Shown in pieces: positions 60,844 through 64,000 of a stretch of 64,000 bases of DNA. How positions within the stretch are numbered: position 1 is the first letter of the stretch; the number at the start of each line of letters is the position of its first letter. Source of the stretch: Aeromicrobium senzhongii (GTDB lineage Bacteria; Actinomycetota; Actinomycetes; Propionibacteriales; Nocardioidaceae). The stretch spans positions 2,046,001 to 2,110,000 of the forward strand of contig NZ_CP060587.1 in NCBI RefSeq assembly GCF_014334735.1, written 5' to 3'. Under the pieces are notes generated by a model. That model saw only the letters and a program-made list of their open reading frames with translations. It did not search any database and was not told the DNA's origin. A program made the translations under genes and the position numbers.

Positions 60844-61967
60844 AGTCGCGACTCCAGCTTCGGGAGGAGGAAGATCGCCGCCGCGACGAGGGCGGTCAGC
60901 ACGGCGATGGCGACGAAGAGCTGCCAGCCGCTGAACAGGCCGACCGCCACGACGCCGAAGGCCACGAGGGCCGCCGCCGCGTACATCAGCAGCACGGCAC
61001 GACGGTGCGAGTGGCCGATCTCGAGCAGGCGGTGGTGGATGTGCATCTTGTCGGGACTGAACGGCGACCGCCCCGCACGGGTGCGGCGCAGCACGGCCAG
61101 GCCCATGTCCAGGAACGGGACGGTCAGGATCGCGAAGGGCAGGACGAGCGGCAGTATCGCCGCCGGGAGCAGACTCGAGTCGGCTCCGCCGATCCCCTCC
61201 GACAGGCTCGTGGCCGGGAACTGGCCCGTGAGACTGATCGAGGAGCAGGCCAGGACGAAGCCCAGCAGCATCGAGCCGGAGTCACCGATGAACATCCGGG
61301 CCGGGAAGAAGTTGTGCGGCAGGATCCCCAGGCAGGCGCCGGCCAGGCTGATGGTCAGGATCGCTGCCGCGACCGCGCGGGTCTCGCCGTTCTCGACCGC
61401 CAGGACGAAGGCGTAGAGGAAGAAGGCGATCGAGCCGATGGCCGCCATGCCGGCGGCCAGGCCGTCGAGACCGTCGACGAAGTTCATCGCGTTGGCCGTC
61501 GCCACGATCAGGAAGACCGTCAGGATCATCGCCTGGGCCTGGTCGAGTCCCAGGTACGTGTTCGGCAGTGGCAGGTAGACGAAATTCAGACCCATCGCCA
61601 CGGTGATGACGCCCGCCAGCACCTGTCCGGCGAACTTGCTGAGCGCATCGAGCTCGAAGAGGTCGTCGATCACGCCGACCAGGCAGATCACGAAGCCGCC
61701 CACCAGCACCGCGCGCAGGTCGGTGAACAGCGATTCGTCGCCGCCGGACAGGAACGGCAGGTGCGTCGCGGTCAGGTAGGCCGCGAACAGACCACCGAGC
61801 ATCGCCGGTCCGCCGAAGTACGGCGTCGGGATGGCATGCACGTCACGGTCACGAACCTTCGCGACGGCCCCGAAGTGCTGGGCGGTCTGACGCGCGATCG
61901 ACGACAGCAGGTACGCCACGCCGATCGCCACACCGAAGACGACGAGGTACTCACGCACCGGCTCCAC
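60834..61967 (-). CDS. wecA: Undecaprenyl-phosphate GlcNAc-1-phosphate transferase (WecA/Rfe type)
   Basis: A 377-aa polyprenyl-phosphate sugar-1-phosphate transferase with about 11 helices. Catalytic motifs are VIDDLFELD (DDxxD), NAMNFVDGLDGLAAG, FIGDSGSMLLGF and HIHHRLL. It starts wall glycopolymer (arabinogalactan- or teichoic-type) linkage units. In mycobacteria rfe also precedes atp genes. GTG 61967 lies 17 nt inside the sua5 gene end. Confidence 0.93.
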   Translation of the reverse strand: MEPVREYLVVFGVAIGVAYLLSSIARQTAQHFGAVAKVRDRDVHAIPTPYFGGPAMLGGLFAAYLTATHLPFLSGGDESLFTDLRAVLVGGFVICLVGVIDDLFELDALSKFAGQVLAGVITVAMGLNFVYLPLPNTYLGLDQAQAMILTVFLIVATANAMNFVDGLDGLAAGMAAIGSIAFFLYAFVLAVENGETRAVAAAILTISLAGACLGILPHNFFPARMFIGDSGSMLLGFVLACSSISLTGQFPATSLSEGIGGADSSLLPAAILPLVLPFAILTVPFLDMGLAVLRRTRAGRSPFSPDKMHIHHRLLEIGHSHRRAVLLMYAAAALVAFGVVAVGLFSGWQLFVAIAVLTALVAAAIFLLPKLESRLWT

Positions 61968-62604
61968 CGCCGGCGGGCTCGATCGTGTTGTTGTACGCGT
62001 GCAGCGTGGCCAGGTCGATCGCGCCCTGGCGCAGCACCCGCGGCACCGGACCGGTCACGTCGAGGATCGTGGAGGGCGTGGCACCGGTGGTGGGCCCGCC
62101 GTCGAGGTAGACCCGGACGCTCTCGCCGAGCATCGTCTCCGCCTCGTCGACCGACGTCGCCGCCGGCTGACCGCTGAGGTTGGCGCTGCTGACGGCGCTC
62201 GGCCCCGCCTGGCGCAGCACGGCGCGCGTGCGGTCGTCGTCGGGGACGCGCACGGCGACCGTCCCGTGGGTCTCCCCCAGGTCCCAGGTGAGCGACGGCT
62301 GCGCACGGAAGACCACCGTGAGCGGACCGGGCCACAGGTCGTCGAGCATCGTCTGCAGCCAGAGCGGCGGCCGCTCGGCGACGAGCGCGTCGAGCGTGGC
62401 CGGCTCGGCGATCAGGACCGGAGGCGGCATGTCCCGGCCCCGGCCCTTCGCCCGGAGCAGACCGGCGACGGCGGTCGCGTCGAACGCGTCGGCGGCGATC
62501 CCGTAGACGGTGTCGGTCGGCAGGACCACGAGCGCACCGTCGCGCAGGGCCGCCACCGCGGCCTCGACGCCGGCGTCGAGCTCGGTCGCGCAGTCGAACC
62601 TCAT
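61951..62604 (-). CDS. L-threonylcarbamoyladenylate synthase (Sua5/YrdC/TsaC)
   Basis: A 217-aa Sua5/TsaC. LPTDTVYGIAADAFD, the LRAKGRGRDMPPPVLI lysine/arginine region and SSANLSGQPAAT are diagnostic. It makes threonylcarbamoyl-AMP for t6A37 of ANN-decoding tRNAs. A TAACCT -10 lies 7 nt before ATG 62604 (leaderless). It lacks the long C-terminal Sua5 domain, so it is the short TsaC form. In many actinobacteria it follows prmC; here a DMT permease gene intervenes. Confidence 0.94.
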   Translation of the reverse strand: MRFDCATELDAGVEAAVAALRDGALVVLPTDTVYGIAADAFDATAVAGLLRAKGRGRDMPPPVLIAEPATLDALVAERPPLWLQTMLDDLWPGPLTVVFRAQPSLTWDLGETHGTVAVRVPDDDRTRAVLRQAGPSAVSSANLSGQPAATSVDEAETMLGESVRVYLDGGPTTGATPSTILDVTGPVPRVLRQGAIDLATLHAYNNTIEPAGGGAGA

Positions 62605-62611
62605 ACTTCCA

Positions 62612-62617
62612 AGGTTA
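62612..62617 (-). promoter_or_regulatory. -10 element (TAACCT), leaderless sua5/tsaC gene
   Basis: TAACCT on the minus strand is 7 nt before ATG 62604. This promoter can drive the Sua5-WecA-atp run independently of prmC. Confidence 0.55.
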
Positions 62618-62665
62618 GGGGTCGGCGGCGGCACCCACGCGTGCGGCCACCGATGAATCGATCGG

Positions 62666-62671
62666 TAGGAT
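62666..62671 (+). promoter_or_regulatory. -10 element (TAGGAT) ahead of a leaderless uORF
   Basis: TAGGAT is 7 nt before the ATG at 62679; no Shine-Dalgarno is present. Confidence 0.45.
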
Positions 62672-62678
62672 CGTGCAG

Positions 62679-62732
62679 ATGCCCCACTCGCCCGCGGCTG
62701 CGGTCGACCGCCCGGCGGTCGCCGCGTCATGA
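62679..62732 (+). CDS. 17-codon upstream ORF coupled to the DMT permease gene
   Basis: ATG 62679 reads MPHSPAAAVDRPAVAAS and its TGA overlaps the permease ATG by 4 nt (ATGA). The permease start has no ribosome site of its own. A leaderless uORF delivering ribosomes by coupling is therefore plausible. The peptide itself is probably unimportant. Confidence 0.45.
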   Translation: MPHSPAAAVDRPAVAAS

Positions 62733-63607
62733 CTCCCTCCCCGACCCTCGCGGCCGTCCTCGCCCTGTGCTCGGCGCTCGGCTTCGCGTTCTCGACGTCG
62801 TTCCAGCACCTGGCCGCGGGCCGCGTGCAACTGACGGTCACCCATCCCCTGTTGGTGCTGCTGCAGCTGCTGCGCAGTCCCCGGTGGCTGGCGGGGAGCA
62901 CGATCGGGCTGGCTGCCTGGCTCCTGCACGCGGTCGCCCTGAATCTCGGCACGCTGTCGCTGGTCCAGCCGATCATCCTGCTCGGCGTCGTCCTCGCGGT
63001 CGTGGTCCGGTCCTCGCTGGAGCGCCGCCTGCCCCAGCTCACCGAGCTCGCGGGGGTCGTCGTCACGATCGTCTCCCTGATGGCCGTCGTCTCGGTCGCC
63101 GACACGAGCCACCAGGGACGGGACGCTCCGACGGTGGCGATGCTGGCCGTGGCCGCGACGGGCGTCGTGATCGCCCTCGCCGTCACGCGACTGTCGAACC
63201 AGCTGCCGCGCCGCGGGATGGCCGCGTTCGTCCTTGGCATGACCGCCGGGATGCTGTTCGGCATCACCGCCTGCCTGATGAAGGTGGTCGGCACCGCCAT
63301 GAGCGACCACGGGTTCCCCGGCTTCCTGGGCACCTGGTCGCCCTGGGTGCTGCTGGCCTGCGCCCTGCTGGCGATGTCGCTGAACCAGCGCGCCTACCAG
63401 CTCTCGCGGCTCTCACACTCGATGCCGGTCCTGAACGTCACATCGGTGCTGCTGTCGATCCTGCTGGGCTCCCTGCTGTTCGACGAGTCGTTGCCGACCA
63501 CGCCCGGCGCGCTCGCGATCCAGGCCATCGGCCTGGTGGGCATCGCCTGGGGCCTCTACCGCATCGCCGACGCGGGCAGCCGCGCCACCGTCGTCACCAC
63601 CGACTGA
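62729..63607 (+). CDS. DMT-family permease (EamA/NIPA-like)
   Basis: A 292-aa membrane protein with about nine helices in two repeats (FAFSTSFQHLAAG; LVQPIILLGVVLAVVVRSSL; LNVTSVLLSILLGSLLFDESL). The paired EamA-like pattern suggests export of metabolites or a magnesium/NIPA-type carrier. It is divergent from sua5 and convergent with prmC, interrupting an otherwise conserved prmC-sua5-wecA-atp order. Confidence 0.8.
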   Translation: MTPSPTLAAVLALCSALGFAFSTSFQHLAAGRVQLTVTHPLLVLLQLLRSPRWLAGSTIGLAAWLLHAVALNLGTLSLVQPIILLGVVLAVVVRSSLERRLPQLTELAGVVVTIVSLMAVVSVADTSHQGRDAPTVAMLAVAATGVVIALAVTRLSNQLPRRGMAAFVLGMTAGMLFGITACLMKVVGTAMSDHGFPGFLGTWSPWVLLACALLAMSLNQRAYQLSRLSHSMPVLNVTSVLLSILLGSLLFDESLPTTPGALAIQAIGLVGIAWGLYRIADAGSRATVVTTD

Positions 63608-63622
63608 CGACCGGGCGCCCGC

Positions 63623-64000
63623 TCAGGGGCGACGAGCGGTGACGAACCGCGGACGGTCGGCGAGGTCGCGGTGGTCGCGGACCTCGGCCCAGCGCGCGGT
63701 GAAGACCGCCGGTGCGCTCTCGCCCTGGGCGTCGGCGTGCTCGGCCCCGACGACGCCGCCGGGTCGCAGCAGTCGCCAGGCGACCTGCTCGACGACGCGC
63801 ATCGCGTCGAGCCCGTCGTCGCCCGACCACAGCGCGAGCTGGGGGTCGTGGTCGCGGGCCTCCGGAGCCACGGACTCCCACGCGTCGAGTGGGATGTACG
63901 GCGGATTCACGACGACGACGTCGACCGTCCCGTCGAGCTCGGGGAAGGCGTCGGCCATGTCCCCGCGGCGCAGGTCGACTCCCGTGCCGTCGAGGTTGCG
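63623..64000 (-). CDS. prmC: PrmC/HemK release-factor glutamine methyltransferase, 5' end beyond window
   Basis: The last 125 codons are visible. The catalytic NPPY motif lies in VVVVNPPYIPLDAWESVAPEA, followed by LALWSGDDGLDAMRVVEQVAWRLLRPGGVV. It methylates the GGQ glutamine of release factors RF1/RF2. The rest of the gene continues to the right. Typical actinobacterial order puts prfA upstream. Confidence 0.92.
   Translation of the reverse strand, partial: RNLDGTGVDLRRGDMADAFPELDGTVDVVVVNPPYIPLDAWESVAPEARDHDPQLALWSGDDGLDAMRVVEQVAWRLLRPGGVVGAEHADAQGESAPAVFTARWAEVRDHRDLADRPRFVTARRP

Overview
The window is high-GC DNA with very short intergenic gaps, many 1-8 nt gene overlaps, GTG starts and many apparently leaderless genes. 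It contains NucS, DnaE2/ImuB/ImuA', WXG100 proteins, NrtR, IdeR-type and TCGAAC-N4-GTTCGA LexA-type sites. This points to an actinobacterium. The atp cluster order, single-chain EssC-like protein and ethylmalonyl-CoA genes best fit the Nocardioidaceae/Propionibacteriales (Aeromicrobium- or Nocardioides-like); the genus is an inference.

Layout. (1) 1-1352 (-): end of a probable Flp/Tad pilus locus, with a ParA/CpaE-like ATPase and a CpaB-like SAF protein. (2) 1550-14776: a compact type VII secretion-like locus. It has an EssC-type FtsK/SpoIIIE ATPase, two paralogous three-gene cassettes (about 112-aa WxC/W protein, about 657-aa helical protein, lipoprotein), two identical WXG100-like genes plus a third broken copy, and a lipoprotein/PKD-like pair. 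(3) 14780-20176 (-): NAD biosynthesis operon nrtR-nadA-nadB-nadC-nifS, with two operator-like palindromes lying over one promoter. (4) 20189-26800 (-): an Eis-like acetyltransferase, then the SOS mutasome imuA'-imuB-dnaE2 with a perfect LexA box inside its promoter. (5) 26887-32783: a secreted basic protein and a peptide ABC transporter operon. (6) 32998-37146: etfBA, a crotonase, a GNAT and a GNAT-Nudix fusion, ending at an 86-bp nested palindrome. (7) 37250-52715: ethylmalonyl-CoA pathway genes (thiolase, permuted 3-hydroxybutyryl-CoA dehydrogenase, Ccr, epimerase, Ecm) with cobalamin support (MeaB, PduO-type adenosyltransferase), plus CnoX, NucS and a ferritin with an IdeR-like box. (8) 52736-64000 (-): a 42-aa secreted peptide, DUF2550, the full F1Fo ATP synthase operon (atpI-like, BEFHAGDC), a WecA-type transferase, Sua5 and the 3' part of prmC, interrupted by a DMT permease on the opposite strand.

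How the parts work together. ETF, crotonase, thiolase, dehydrogenase, Ccr, Mce, Ecm, MeaB and the adenosyltransferase together suggest acetyl-CoA or C4 carbon flowing to ethylmalonyl-/methylmalonyl-CoA. The order atp-DUF2550-adenosyltransferase-nucS-epimerase-thiolase-CnoX recalls, from memory, the mycobacterial chromosome, so much of the right half is conserved core. The accessory and least understood parts are the type VII-like locus, the small secreted or membrane peptides and the nested palindrome. Twelve starts sit 6-7 nt after a TANNNT-type -10 (one of them GATGAT) with no convincing Shine-Dalgarno at normal spacing, which suggests common leaderless translation.
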